64,000 bases of DNA, taken from Prochilodus magdalenae (lineage: Eukaryota; Chordata; Actinopteri; Characiformes; Prochilodontidae). Shown piece after piece: positions 8,898 through 21,195 of the stretch. Below the pieces are notes generated by a model. The model worked only from the letters and a program-made list of their open reading frames with translations, ran no database searches and was not told the origin of the DNA. Positions within the stretch are counted from its first letter, which is position 1, and every line of letters starts with the position of its first letter. The position numbers and the translations under genes were made by a program. The stretch covers positions 248,001-312,000 of the forward strand of contig JAMWET010000488.1 in NCBI GenBank assembly GCA_024036415.1, given 5' to 3'.

Positions 8898-11800
8898 CCC
8901 TTTAAACAGTCCAAAAAAAACACTGACCACTGATCACTGACATGGCAGAAAAATCAGGCGATAGTTAATAGATAATGGTAAAATAGTATATACACACACT
9001 TTAGAACACTTTATTATGTTACTCAGTGTTTTGTTGGTCATTCAGCTCTAGAAGGACTTCATGGTTAGTTAATGAGTACTTGTGAACAGATGATTATGTC
9101 TAAATTTATAAATAATTAAATACAGACATACATAGGCTACTTCTACACAAGAAGCCTAATCATGTCCATCAGTAAGCAGAAGCCTATAAATCATTTAGTG
9201 CTCTTCAGAAAATGAGAGAACAGCATTAACATTTCAGAATGTTAAAATTACATTTGTTGGTTGTCAGTTTAATCTTTTTGCAGCTCTATGCTCATTTGCC
9301 AATAATAAATCAAATTATTAATAGTGGTATTAGTCTTTTATTGTAATGGTTTTTTATAAAAATAACACATTATGTTTTCTGCATTCTGTCAAACGACCAA
9401 CTGATGGAGTACTTAGCTTGAAAATCACTTTGCTGCTTTCACTTTACCCACTTTCCCTTAGGGAACAAGACACGGTACTACGAGTCACCATCATCATCCT
9501 GGAGTACATTTTTTGACGGAGTAATTCCTTCACGAAGCAAGCAGTTGTAACCAAGCCAGTCATTTGTAAAAAAGTAGCCTATATTCTGAACAGTACTACA
9601 CACGTGTTCAGTATCTGCGTAATCTCTTTCATCCCGTGTGATATTACAGTCATCAGTTGGGTTCCTGATTTTAAAGAAACTTAAAGTCATTCAAATCTAC
9701 CCAGGCTAAGTGTGATTTGTTTGGTAAGATGTTACTCATCTTTGACAGCCCACTTGAAGTTGTGCTGTCACTGTCAATCATTCGATGTTTCTTGAGGTTT
9801 ATTTACTGTATATTGTGACATTGGTGTAGGTTTATGTACAAAATGGGCCACACTGCATTTTTACATGACCGTTTCCTAGCCTCTCGTTATCCCTTAGGAT
9901 AAAACAGGCTCTTTCTGTTACTGTGCTGGAAAGATTGATCCAAGATTAATGAAATACATTCTGGTTGCCTGTCCAGGATTGTGTTTTACTCAAACACTCA
10001 GAGCTGAAACACCCCTCCAAGCTTCAGTGTGAGCGGGCGGGGCTAAACAGAATAAGTGAATTTAGGTAAATAAGTTCTTACAAATTTACTAAAACAATGA
10101 ATACAAAACAGTTTGGTGTTATTGCCTAGTTTCATAGTTTTGTTGTTGTTGTTGTTGTTATTATTATTATTATTATTCCTAAACTGTTCCTTTAAATGTT
10201 CCTGTCAAAGCTTTTGGCCACCAGGTGGTACTGTTGAATAACTGTGGGTCAAGCATTCAAGAGAGGCTGTTTTCTGACCAGTGCTTGCAGGATTGCAGGG
10301 ATGCCATTGATGAAGCTGTATATTTAAGTATCCAATTTCATCCAATCCATCCTAAAAAGGTTTTTTTTTTTTTTTTTTTTTTTTACCACAAAGGTTTATT
10401 GAAGTTAGTGGAAGTTAGTGGTACTTTTACCCTGGGGCTAGTTGCTTACCATGCAAATTCCTTAGGGGTGAGAGAGTAATGATTTCAAGACAATATATAA
10501 AAAAGATAATAATTTAAATTTAGACTATAGACTAGAGGACTATAAATTAAATAAATATAATTAAATCTTCCAAATTCAAAACTTATATCAGTCCTAAAAA
10601 CCTGCATTGTTGCACCTCAACTTAGCAGCCATGAAACATAAACACCTACAAACATCTAATGAGGGCCTGGTCTTCTCCAGGACGACTTCCCAGTTCTGCC
10701 AAAAAGTTTTGGCTGTTACAACTGTTTGCTTTCGAGGTGCATTATGCGTGTAATTTATGTAAACAAGATGCTCGTGCCCAGGCTGAGTGCTGTGTGTTCG
10801 TGCTTGTGTTTGTATGAGAGCAGAGTCATTGCCTGTCAATGCAAATGCACGAAGCCCTGAGCACAGGCCAAACTCAGTTCTGCACAAGGCCGAAGCAGTA
10901 AACGTCACATTTCTCCCATCAAGAACCAGAATCTTTTATTCATCAGTACAGACTGAACCATAGACTGATTTTATCCTTGTGCAAGTGTCAATTTATTTCA
11001 GTGTACATATTGTATTTGCTGAAAAAAAAGATTCTGAAGTGTATATATAATAAATATAAATACATCATATATATATATATATGTATGTGTGTGTATAGAA
11101 TATGTATGTAGGTACTTTCACTTAGCTAATCAACAAAAAGCAAATTTAAACCAACTAGTACAATTTGGTTGATTGTCAGCAGCATTTGACTTAGGACTAG
11201 GTTAAGGTTTTGGTTTGAGGTTAAGGTCAGTGTTAGGTTTAGGTTAAGGGTTGGATTAAAAAAAAATCTTATACATTCAGAGTGCTCCAGTGTGTAGACA
11301 GCATATTATCAAGACATATCCTTTGACCAAGGTTTCCAATCCTTTGCATGCGACTGCATATACAGTTAATATACGGAGCTATATTATGTACATCTGCAGT
11401 ACTTCCAGCTGCATGTACAACTGATGTCAGAACGTTTCACTCCGGCTCCTGTTCTTCTTAAAGCACCTTCTGTTGTTCTTGCTTTATGTATTTGAACGTT
11501 GACGTATGCACAGAGCTGCCAGAGAGCGCAGAGCAGAGGCAGACTCGTGGCTGCAGTCAGCAGAGGAACAAAGGCACATGGAGATGAGAGGAGATAAGAA
11601 TGACTTGGAAGAGTTAGCTCTGGCTCATATGGACTGGCTGGTGGGTGCTAGCTGGGTGAGAACAGGCCATACTGTGACTGTACTGTGACTGTCTCAACCA
11701 AAATAATCTCTCAGTTACCAGCCAGTAGATTTATATTTTAGTTTTTTTCATTTTATACTCCAATACTTGTAGTTACACAATTCTTTACTGACCATTATAG

Positions 11801-12199
11801 TTGTCAGTCCCTAATTATCACTCTTCTTAACTTAAACAACAGCACTGACACCATGAATAATTATTGTAATGTAATGTATGGAGTCATAATGTTGTAATGC
11901 TAAACGTTGATTTTAGAGGTTATTTATTTATTTATTTATTTTTGCATCACTTACCATGATGGTGTTTTAGGTTTAAATTCATCAGCCTGTATTAAAGTCC
12001 TACAGTCAAACAGAGAATGTCTTATATTGAGTCCAGTGACACAGTTGTCTAATCAAAAGTTTGAATGGTGTCCTGACCAAGAAAAGAAGTGCTAATTATT
12101 GACAATTATATTATTGCGCACTGATAATACCACAGGTTACTAATACCAGTCGATATTACCAGCCAACCGATATAAAACTGTCAGGACCCAGTTTCAGCT
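8898..12199. other. Intergenic, AT-rich, no gene recognised
   Basis: Contains (TTG)n/(TTA)n at 10140-10177, T24 at 10361-10384, an AT-rich run near 11067-11082 and a degenerate array of TTAGG/GTTAAGG words at 11191-11256. The 104-aa minus ORF at 10594-10908 and the 60-aa plus ORF at 11506-11688 have no family motifs or splice context that I recognise. Confidence 0.6.
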
Positions 12200-12620
12200 T
12201 CAGTACATGGACATCCTGCTTTCCATGAATGCCAAATTTGCATAGTGCTTGTCTTACTGTGGAGTCATGGCCAGACCTGCAGTTTCTATGACATCCTTTT
12301 GAAACCATTGCCATTTACCTGGATGATATGCCTCGGTGTCCTTGATGAAATTTTGACAGGCTTGTCACTCTTGTGAAGATTCGATAACGTTCCTAGAGAT
12401 CTCGATTTGAGGATAATAGCTCTTATTTTGGTTTGGTGATATACAGGAAGATGTTTTTTGTAAATCCCAGACTGAAAAATGTCAACGGCTTTTTCCTTCT
12501 TTCTAGTGTGCTTGAGGAGATCAGTCAGCTGGTAAACACTGATGTGAGTGAGGCTTACTTTGAACAAGGCTGGGTGCATTCAAGCCTGACTATGTTCAAT
12601 AAGCTCAATCTAATTATAAA
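12200..12620 (-). mobile_element. Tc1-like transposase N-terminal fragment
   Basis: Minus-strand frame 12579..12286 contains a degenerate Tc1 DNA-binding (helix-turn-helix) region. The stretch QTKIRAIILKSRSLGTLSNL, then KSDKPVKISSRTPRHI, resembles the Tc1 pattern of a recognition helix followed by a GRPxKxSxR linker. No terminal repeats were seen, and the catalytic region is absent. Confidence 0.5.
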
Positions 12621-14020
12621 TGAAATATGATTCATTTTTTGCCAGAAAGGGGGCTCTTTTTCATATAGATAATTTATCATGCTGAATGATGTTGCTCCTT
12701 TAATGAGTAAAGTACTAATTAAAATGTGCTTTGTGTTTGATTAGGTTCTCTTTGTCAATTATCACACGTTGGATTTAAGATGTAAAAACATTCACTAAGC
12801 AATAATAGAGGAAATCAGGAAAATATGTTTTCACATCACTGGCTCCTTTTTGGTTTACTGAAGAACTGTGCAAAGGAAGGAATAATTAAGGCTCTTTAAG
12901 CTAATCTCTGTCTGCGGTATCTTTATCTTTTTGCCAGATGGGAAAAAATGTAGGGCCTTCTAGGAATTCAAAGAAGGTTTAATGATTTCTGAAAAAATAT
13001 TTACACAGATACCTCACTGACTATGAATACTAGGATGTTATAAATGGAAAATAGTGGCGCAACACACACTAACAATATTACTGTGTGTATCAATGAGTCT
13101 GTCATAAGCTTTAATTAAAACATAAAATGTCTATTAGAAGCTTCGAAGTGTTCCCTGTAGCACAGCCTAAAAATCTTAATGTTCCGGGTTCACAACTGCT
13201 CTCTGTCGCATCTCTGTTGCTGACCATGGACAATCAATTCTTATGTCTGTAATACTTATGAAACTGTGTTCTCTTGTATGTTGTATCTGTCATTTCTTGT
13301 TATCTTGTATGTTCAATACCTTGCATACCCATTCACCTTCTTTGCATGAATATTACATCAGAGACAATACAAACAAGGAGACTGGTCCCTGGTTGACATA
13401 TGAATGGGAAAACTCAACATAGCATCTGTTCATGGAAAAAGTGCCACCCTTTTAGGAAAAGAGGGTGGAGGCTAGCAGGGAAAGCCTTGATTACACCTTC
13501 TGAAATATATGAAAAAAAGCCTAAAAAACATCCTGTGTGTTTTAAATAAAACATTCAAATCAACACAGGATGTTTTGTATATATTTCCTTGTGAAGTGAG
13601 ATATATTTATATATTTATATATACATATTCATTGTTAGTATAGTTTATATTTTATAGTTTAACAGGTAATAATACTGCTGCCGGTACCGACCCATTTAAG
13701 TTTTTCATACTGCACAATGCTGTTTTTATTTTTTCATTTGTATTTGTATTTGTATTTGTATCTGTGCCGTTTTTTGTGAAACCGCTACTGGTTGCACACA
13801 CTGAATATACAACCGCATGATGGAGGACTATAATTCTTGGTTTTGTGTAGATATAAGGTAAAATTTCAGCTGCAGAGTTTTATTTTAATGTTACGTCAAA
13901 TTTCTATTGATTTCTTCAACCATTCAGGTCCATTATCAGACAGGCTTAAAAGGCACTTAAATGGCTACGATTGGGCAGCATTGTTCAATGCTTTAATCTT
14001 TTAGAAAGTCTGATTTTTGT
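12621..14020. other. Intergenic, no gene; contains a 14-bp hairpin
   Basis: AT-rich. A perfect inverted repeat AAAACATCCTGTGT pairs 13525-13538 with 13563-13576 around a 24-nt loop. A (TTTGTA)n-like run lies at 13738-13761. No ORF of interest. Confidence 0.6.
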
Positions 14021-14213
14021 TTTTTACAGCATTTAGCTAACACTTTTATGACTTACAAGGTTAATCATATTACAGGTAGGCAAATGTAGTGTTAGGAGTC
14101 TTAGATGTGTAGCACAGCATAGTCACCCAGACTGGGATTTGAACCCCAGTCTCCCACATGTAGTGGCAGCTGCCTGGTGCGGAGTGGTGTTATCCACTGA
14201 GCTACACTAACCA
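14021..14213 (-). mobile_element. tRNA-derived SINE
   Basis: On the minus strand the head carries an RNA polymerase III A box TAGCTCAGTGG (14204-14194) and a B box GGTTCAAATCC (14145-14135). It is followed by a tail close to the common fish-repeat ending '...AAGTC...TTAGCTAAATGCTGTAAA' (about 14060-14021). The boxes are about 50 nt apart and the arms do not fold as a functional tRNA, so it is a SINE and not a tRNA gene. Confidence 0.7.
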
Positions 14214-15160
14214 CCAAATGCAATTTACAGTAAAGAACGTCCAAACTCCATACAGAAAATACCCCAGACTTCCTAGACTAGAAATCAAACCCAGATCCTT
14301 GTTACCGTGAGGCAACATCGCTCATTAAAATGGCTGATGAAACTTCTGATTGTAATTATTAATCCAGAGAATTTCACTTTCTCTACCTCCACGGGATATA
14401 ATCACAAAGGTGAGCTTTAAAAGACAGTAGAGCAAAACAGAGGAGGGAGTTAAGGCTCATCAAAACATGAAGGTCTCTTCTGTTGAAAAGACCAAGTAAG
14501 TCTGATCCAAGGCATCTTTCATTCACTTCAGCCTTATTTGAAAATAAATAAAAGTCTGAAAAGGTCAGAACAGTCACTTGTCCTTCGATTATGAGTGGGA
14601 AGCATCCACTGCAATGAGCTTTTTCCTGCGATAAAAGAACAGAAAGTCCTCTGATTCATTGGAGATACATGCAGTGCAATATCTGCACTTGAAACTACAT
14701 TCCACAAGCATTAACACACATAATGTACACTCACCATCCACTGGAACTCAAAACATCTTTCTTATACTTGCACTTAGTGGCCCTCTTTACAAGGTCCACT
14801 CATGTTACAGATCCACTATATTGTATATAAGTGTACAATCACTGGCTGTTGTTTTGCACAATTTGTCATCCACCCTATCCCATTCTTTGGGACCCAGTGT
14901 TCACAAAATATTATTTGGGTGGTTACATTCTCTCAGTCTCATTTTAACTTAATTGACAGAGCAGAGACTTATTAACAGAGCAGAGACACTTACATGGTAT
15001 TGTAGATAGCATTGGAAAGAATGAACCCCCAGGGCTGTGGTCAGAAACTGAGCCACTGAGCAAAGAACAACTGACACAAACTCTTCATGAAAACAGATGA
15101 GCCACTTTCTGTAAACCTGCATGGTAGACATATGAAGTAGGTGTTTATTCCCAGTAAGTG
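14214..15160. other. Intergenic; possible diverged dispersed repeat at 14725-15000
   Basis: The words around 14725-14960 (…CACTCACCATCCACTGG…, …ATTATTTGGGTGG…) vaguely resemble the dispersed fish repeat seen at 25395 and 60241. No gene seen. Confidence 0.3.
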
Positions 15161-15162
15161 TA

Positions 15163-15840
15163 CAGTACTATACAAAAGTCAGAGGACACCCTTCATTTAT
15201 TTAATTTCCAGTCACATTCCAGCCTTGAGAAAATAATAGAAGCTGGGATAAACGCAAAGAGTGGACCACTGGGGTGAAAAAACAAAATATGCACTCATCA
15301 TCAAAAAATATTTGCACCCAGAAGTAATCAGCTGACAGGAATGAAACGTGGTGGGTAGGTTTGACATCATGAAACCATCTGAATGTGAATGGTTTAAGTT
15401 TCATGCTCCCCTACCACGAAATCTGCAGAAACAGTGTGAGAATGTTCACGCTGCACAGGGTGGATTATTGCAGGACACCGTTATGAACCTCCCCAACTCC
15501 ATCCCAAGATTGTGTTGTGTTAGCAAACATGGCGCCCCAAAACCATACTGTGAGACACCACTTCTGTATGTGTAGCTCAATAAATATAAATGTTTAGAAT
15601 TTATTGTTCCTAGTAACCTGTATCTTAGTTCTAAATATCATGGCAGTCTGACACTTTATTCTGGGTGAAAATTTTTGAAGTTAAGTGTATTTAGTGGTGT
15701 AATTTTTTTTGTTACAGTTTTCTGTTTTTTACTTTCCTTTATGACTATGTGGAATATGTAATATATGGCTGTTTTAACTGGAAAGTGAAAAAACAAAGTT
15801 TGTAAATAAATTAATGGTCTCTGACTTGTTTACGGTACAG
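15163..15840. mobile_element. Tc1/mariner-type MITE, 678 bp
   Basis: Imperfect terminal inverted repeats of about 38 bp. The left end starts CAGTACTATACAAAAGTCAG; the right end, reversed, starts CTGTACCGTAAACAAGTCAG. Both arms then share ATTTATTTA. A TA dinucleotide precedes the left end (15161-15162); the right-hand TA is lost. The interior has no transposase, so it is non-autonomous. The superfamily is inferred from the TA target and end structure. Confidence 0.65.
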
Positions 15841-16444
15841 TTTATAAAAATAAACACCCATAATTCAGTGTATTTGTCTGATTAGCCCAATTACAAATGC
15901 AATTATGATTAACAGTACAGTGAATATCATGTACGGGAGAGTAAGAAAGTGTTGTTCTGCCTACCAAATCAAGCCAGTCTGTTTGAATTACAATGGTCAG
16001 TGGGCCAATTTATTTAAAATTTAAAAAGTAAGGCCAACTGAAATGCTATGAAATACTTTCACCAGGTTCTGACATCTTCACTCTACACCTTTAGAAACAC
16101 GTTCTCTGGGTGAAACATCCGCTGGCAGCTGCGTATGCTTTATTTACAGCATTTGTGTCAACCCCCAGGTTTTGGAATAGCAGGCTGGCAGGACAGTGTG
16201 TCCCAGCGATGAGGATTTGGACATCTCAGAACGTTCATGTTTTATGTTCAGCACTGGTTTAAAAATAATCACAATGGAGCATTTGACTCTGTTTAAGGCT
16301 AATGTCAGAGCTACATTACTGTACAAAGGTTCCAGAGCAGTCTTTGGTGCTATAAAGCAGCGGTCAACCTGGCTCCTAGAGATGTACGTGTGTGCAGAGT
16401 TCAGTTTCATCCTGCATCTAATATGATGCCAGGCCCTTAACTAG

Positions 16445-16552
<108 letters not shown>

Positions 16553-19500
16553 ATCTAGTTTATGCGCATAAATAAGCTTAGATAATATTTTGCTGTTTTT
16601 GAGGATGTAACATCCAATATACTCATGTACAACAAACGTTATTTAATTTCCCAAGCTTTCAAAAGCAAGCTTGCTCACACAAGCACAGATTAAAAGTGAG
16701 CAATCTCTGTCCAGAACCTGATGAAGCCACTACAAAGGACTCTAGTCACAATATCCCACCACAGGTGCACCAGATTGTTAACTAGAACCGTATATGCATG
16801 AGCTGGTTGCTCTATTTAAAATGATCATTACTGTGTAAAGAAAGTGACAAGCTAGTTTGGAAGTCACTGCAGCAATTAGCAATTGTGCTAGCCTCCAGAA
16901 AATAAGTGGCTTTGCTCATATTTTGACACTCATCAGGGAACAATATAAACTTTCCTTGAATTCTACACAAGCAGACATCGAGTGGGTGAATGTGTGTGTG
17001 GGTGTCTGTGTGCAGAACAGTGCAGAATGAGATGAGGGGTGATTGTATCCAGTTCGAAGCACCACATAGCCTGCTTATATTTGTGTTTTTGTGTGTGGGT
17101 GATTTAACCTACAGTATTCATGTTTCCTTGCTAGAAACTCCAGCATAGATAAGCTTTGCTGGCCACCAGTAAACTCAGCATTTGTTTGGACACTGGTATA
17201 CTGGACAATCTGCATGACCATGCTTGTCTTGACCAGTTAAATCAGCACCAGGTTGTGCAGATCTTTTAGCAGGGATGGCCACGGAATAACTGAAATACAG
17301 CCAATTTATCCATGGCTAGCACTGCTCATAAACCCAGCTCAGAAAGTGGGGCTCTAGGTTTTCCACTAGTGATCACAGCATCATGGCTGCATTCATGGGT
17401 GCTTATCTGGTGAATATGATATTTTAGACATGTCTTGAAGGCAGCGTTAATAATGTCAACAACCATGATATTAGAAGCGTCTATTTAAACTGCTAATATA
17501 GAGGTTGACGCTTTATAGGGGTTGATGATTTCATCACAGGCTCACTAACATGCTAAGCTTATACCAGGTAAACAGAAGCATACTTCAGACACCTCGGATC
17601 AGCTAAAGATAGTGAAGGGCCAAGATGAAGGCCATATCACGTGCCCCTCACTGTTCGTCAGCATGACAAGCAGCTCTTGTGTGCCCAGAAGAAAGAAAGG
17701 ATTGTCTCTGTCATTTTCTCATCCTCTCTCTCAGCAGCACGAGGTCGGTGTGTCAGATAGAGATCAGCTTTTAATGAAAGGCAAGAGCGAGGAGCAGCCA
17801 CGCTGTGGGTTTGGGCCGCCTCCTGCTATAGTTTATATGCGTATCACAGGCTGTGCGTCTGTAATCCCCCTGCACTCATATTGCTAGAATGGAAGCTGTG
17901 GCAGCTCAATAATAAAGACAATATTAGTATTCTGCCCGCTAAGCCACAAGCTGTCAAAGGACTGGACTTTCAGGGCCAGAAGCTGAGAATGCAGGTTGAG
18001 AATGATCGCAGAAGGTGCATTGCCTATCCAGTGCATGTGCACACACAAACACTCATCCGAGGTGCTTTGTTTATGCTTGCTCACATTTACAGGAGCATAC
18101 CAGCCCACACAGACACTCATTTATGCTCACTCACATTTGGCAGAAGTAAGTACATACGCACTCAGTTAAAAGCCTACCTAGTACTGTACTGTACAGAGTG
18201 TTCTGTTCTATAGGCTGCAGTCATACTGAACTGTACAGTTCAGAAGTCTAGGGCCTGTTTTAAAGGGTCCATATCTTGCCCAGGCACTGCCCAGTCCATA
18301 CAGTCCATATACTGTATAAGGAGACCTGTATTAATTTGCAGTTTCTGTGATGCCAACACAGTCTGTGGTGCTCAATATATGCTCATGTCGCATAGGCCTT
18401 CACAAATGATTTAAGGGCTTCCCTTGTCCCTCTGAATATTGTTTACAACTTATTGTTGCTTACAACAAAGACAAAAAACAACGTGAGCTTTACACAAAGG
18501 AAAAGCAATCAGGTAAACTTCTATCCTTTCATCTCCATGTTTGATCCCACATGTTTGATGTGACTTTGCGTCTGACCAAAGGGAGAAAACTTTGACAAAG
18601 AAAACTATTCATTACATTTGGGGAACGGTTTACCAACAGCACCATCATCCAAATATGTGTTCATATGAGTACGCACAAAATGAAACTCACACTTTGCAGC
18701 AGCAACCTTTGTTCAGACTGTTCAGCATATGATCATGACTGGACACTCCTCGTAGGAGCAGATAAATTTAAAACATTTTAAAACAGACATTGTTAATCTT
18801 GTCTCTCAGTCAAGGTGTAGTTATAAATCTAGACTAATGCAAAATGGATGACAATGGATTGACACTTATTATTGATTAAATGTTGATGAGCTGGGCATAC
18901 TGGCCAGTATGAATTCACATTTCTCAAAAATAATTGCTACTAAGTGTTCAGTCAAAATATGAATATATGAATATATCTATGGTCCTTAGGTGCTTACGGT
19001 GCTATGCTTAAGGTACATTACTGCTAGTAATTTCTGCTACATTTAACTACAGAAAGAAAACAAAAAATGGCCATCGTTTTTCCCTTTGTATTTTTCTTAT
19101 TTTCTTTGAACAAACTTTAAATTTTACATTTTCAGTATTTTCAAACATGTATGCTTATATAACTTATGTATTTATTCTGAAAAACTATGTAGTAACAAAA
19201 ACAGTCAACTCTTTTGTAGGCAAATTGTGTAAAATATATAGTTAAAAAAATAAAACATTCTAAAACCATGTCGTTTCACAGGGAACATTGGGGAACACAT
19301 GCCTCCCTCAGTATATATTGTGATTACTGTCTTACTTGTGAAGCTTCCCACCAGATGAAGTGGCCTCACTGGGTGCGGGTCACATGACTTTTTTGAGACC
19401 TTTACAAACTTTAATGGGGTTTTATTTTAAGTGGACTCAAAATTTGGTACAGACACAAAATATGTTTTTATGACATTTACATATTTAATTGATTTTATAA

Positions 19501-19801
19501 CTATAAAATAGCATAAGCCAAAGAAAAGACTTGTTATTTCATGTTAATTCAACAGCGCTCTGAATCATGAGCCAAACATATTCAACAATACGTGGAATGA
19601 GAGTCATGTTATTCATATTTTATATATAAACTGTGCTTATCCTTTATATAAAACATCAATGTTACATAATACATAAAAGTTCACATAACTTGTATATCAT
19701 TTAATAAAGATAAAATAAAGTAATAAAAATGTGTATCTGTAAAATGTACTCTCAGTTGTACTTTCAACAAGTCAGTAGAGGAGTAAGTATTGACCAACTG
19801 A
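16553..19801. other. Intergenic, no gene recognised
   Basis: Short plus ORFs at 17612-17887 and 17881-18213 have no motifs, splice signals or codon structure to support them. No repeats with clear boundaries were seen. Confidence 0.6.
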
Positions 19802-19803
19802 TA

Positions 19804-21193
19804 CAGTGAGGTGCGAAAGTTTGGGCAGCATTGTTAATTTTTTTTTTGTAAATTTTTTTTGGTTTGGTAAGTTCAGTGACCCTTGACCTCCATACACAGG
19901 TGACTCCAATTATAAGAAAGGGTATTTAAGGGGGGCAATTGTAAGTTTTTCTCCTCTTTGCATCTTCTCTTCATCTTCTCAAAACGACTTTCAAATGACC
20001 TGAAAACAAAGATTGTTCACCGTCATGGTTTAGGGAAAGGATACAGAAAGCTATCTCAGAGATTTCAGCTTTCAGTCTCCACTGTGAAAAACATTGTGAG
20101 AAAATGGAAGACCACAGGCATAGTTCAAGTCAAGGCTCGAAGTGGCAGACCAAGAAAAATCTCGAATAAACAGAAGCGAAGGATGTTGAGAACAGTCAGA
20201 GTCAACCCACAGACCAGCACCAAAGACCTACAACATGATCTTGCTGCTGATGGAGTCACTGTGCATCGTTCAACTATTCTGCGCACTTTACACAAGAAGA
20301 TGCTGTATGGGAGAGTGATGCAGAGGAAGCCTTTTCTCCGCCACATCACAAAAAACAGAGCCGCTTGAGGTATGCTAAAGCAAAATTGGACATGGTGCTG
20401 TGGATGGACTGATGAAAAACTAAAATAGAGTTATTTGGGCATAACAAGGGCCGTTATGCATGGAGGAAAAAGAACACAGCACTCCAAGAAAAACACCTGC
20501 TACCTACAGTAAAATTTGGTGGTGGTTCCATCATGCTGTGGGGCTGTGTGGCCAGTACAGGGACTGGGCATCTTGTTAAAGTTGAGGGACGCATGGATTC
20601 CAATCAATATCAGCAGATTCAGGAGACCAATGTCCAGGAATCAGTGAGAAAGCTGAAGCTGCGCCGGGGCTGGATCTTCCAACAAGACAACGACCCTAAA
20701 CGCTGCTCAAAATCTACTAATGCATTCATGCAGAGGAACAAGTACAACGTTCTGGAATGGCCATCTTAGTCCCCAGACCTGAATATTATTGGAAATCTGT
20801 GGTGTCACTTAAAGAGAGCTGTCCATGCTCGGAAACCATCAAACCTGAATGAACTAGAGATGTTTTGTAAAGAATGGTCTAAAATACCTTCAGCCACAAT
20901 CCAGACTCTCATTAGAAGCTATAGGAAGCGTTTAAAGGCTGTTATTTCTGCGAAAGGAGGATCTACTAAAGGTTTTTTTTTGGTGTCCAAATTTATGCAC
21001 CTGCCTAATTTTGTTTAGACAATTATTGCACACTTTCTGTAAATCATATAAACTTCATTTCACTTCTCAAATATCACTGTGTTTGTCCCCTATATGATAT
21101 ATTTAACTGTTTTTTTTTTCTCCAAACAATCAATGCTTTATAAAGGTAAATCAGGAAAATTATCAAGGCTGCCCAAACCTTCGCACCCCACTG
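19804..21193 (+). mobile_element. Complete Tc1-like transposon, 1390 bp, with TA duplication
   Basis: Terminal inverted repeats: left CAGTGAGGTGCGAAAGTTTG; right, reversed, CAGTGGGGTGCGAAGGTTTG, continuing GGCAGC and a similar AT-rich run. The TA target duplication is intact at 19802-19803 and 21194-21195. The interior holds a single transposase-derived region on the plus strand. Size and layout fit a Tc1 family element. The copy is inactive. Confidence 0.92.
19958..21018 (+). pseudogene. Tc1-like transposase, frameshifted and catalytically dead
   Basis: The N-terminal 136 aa (19958..20368) are open and carry the paired-like helix-turn-helix (KLSQRFQLSVSTVKNIVRKW) and the GRPRK linker. The frame then shifts near 20361, 20404 and 20415, and reopens around 20533 with GGGSIMLWGC and FQQDNDPKRCSK. 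A TAG at 20767-20769 interrupts the SPDLN region. After it the catalytic third acidic residue of the DD34E triad is replaced: GGA (Gly) at 20791-20793 where the family has Glu in the PIENLW motif. The C-terminus reads LKAVISAKGGSTKG and ends with TAG at 21016-21018. Confidence 0.88.
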
Positions 21194-21195
21194 TA

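Noticed and set aside
10594..10908. 104-aa minus ORF
   Set aside because: No motif, splice signal or neighbouring exon; chance ORF in intergenic DNA.
11191..11256. Interstitial telomeric repeat
   Set aside because: The TTAGG/GTTAAGG words are irregular and not true TTAGGG units.
14130..14213. tRNA gene on the minus strand
   Set aside because: A and B boxes are present, but the arms do not pair into a tRNA and a SINE tail follows.
17612..18213. Two plus ORFs of 91 and 110 aa
   Set aside because: No recognisable family, no splice context, low-complexity composition.
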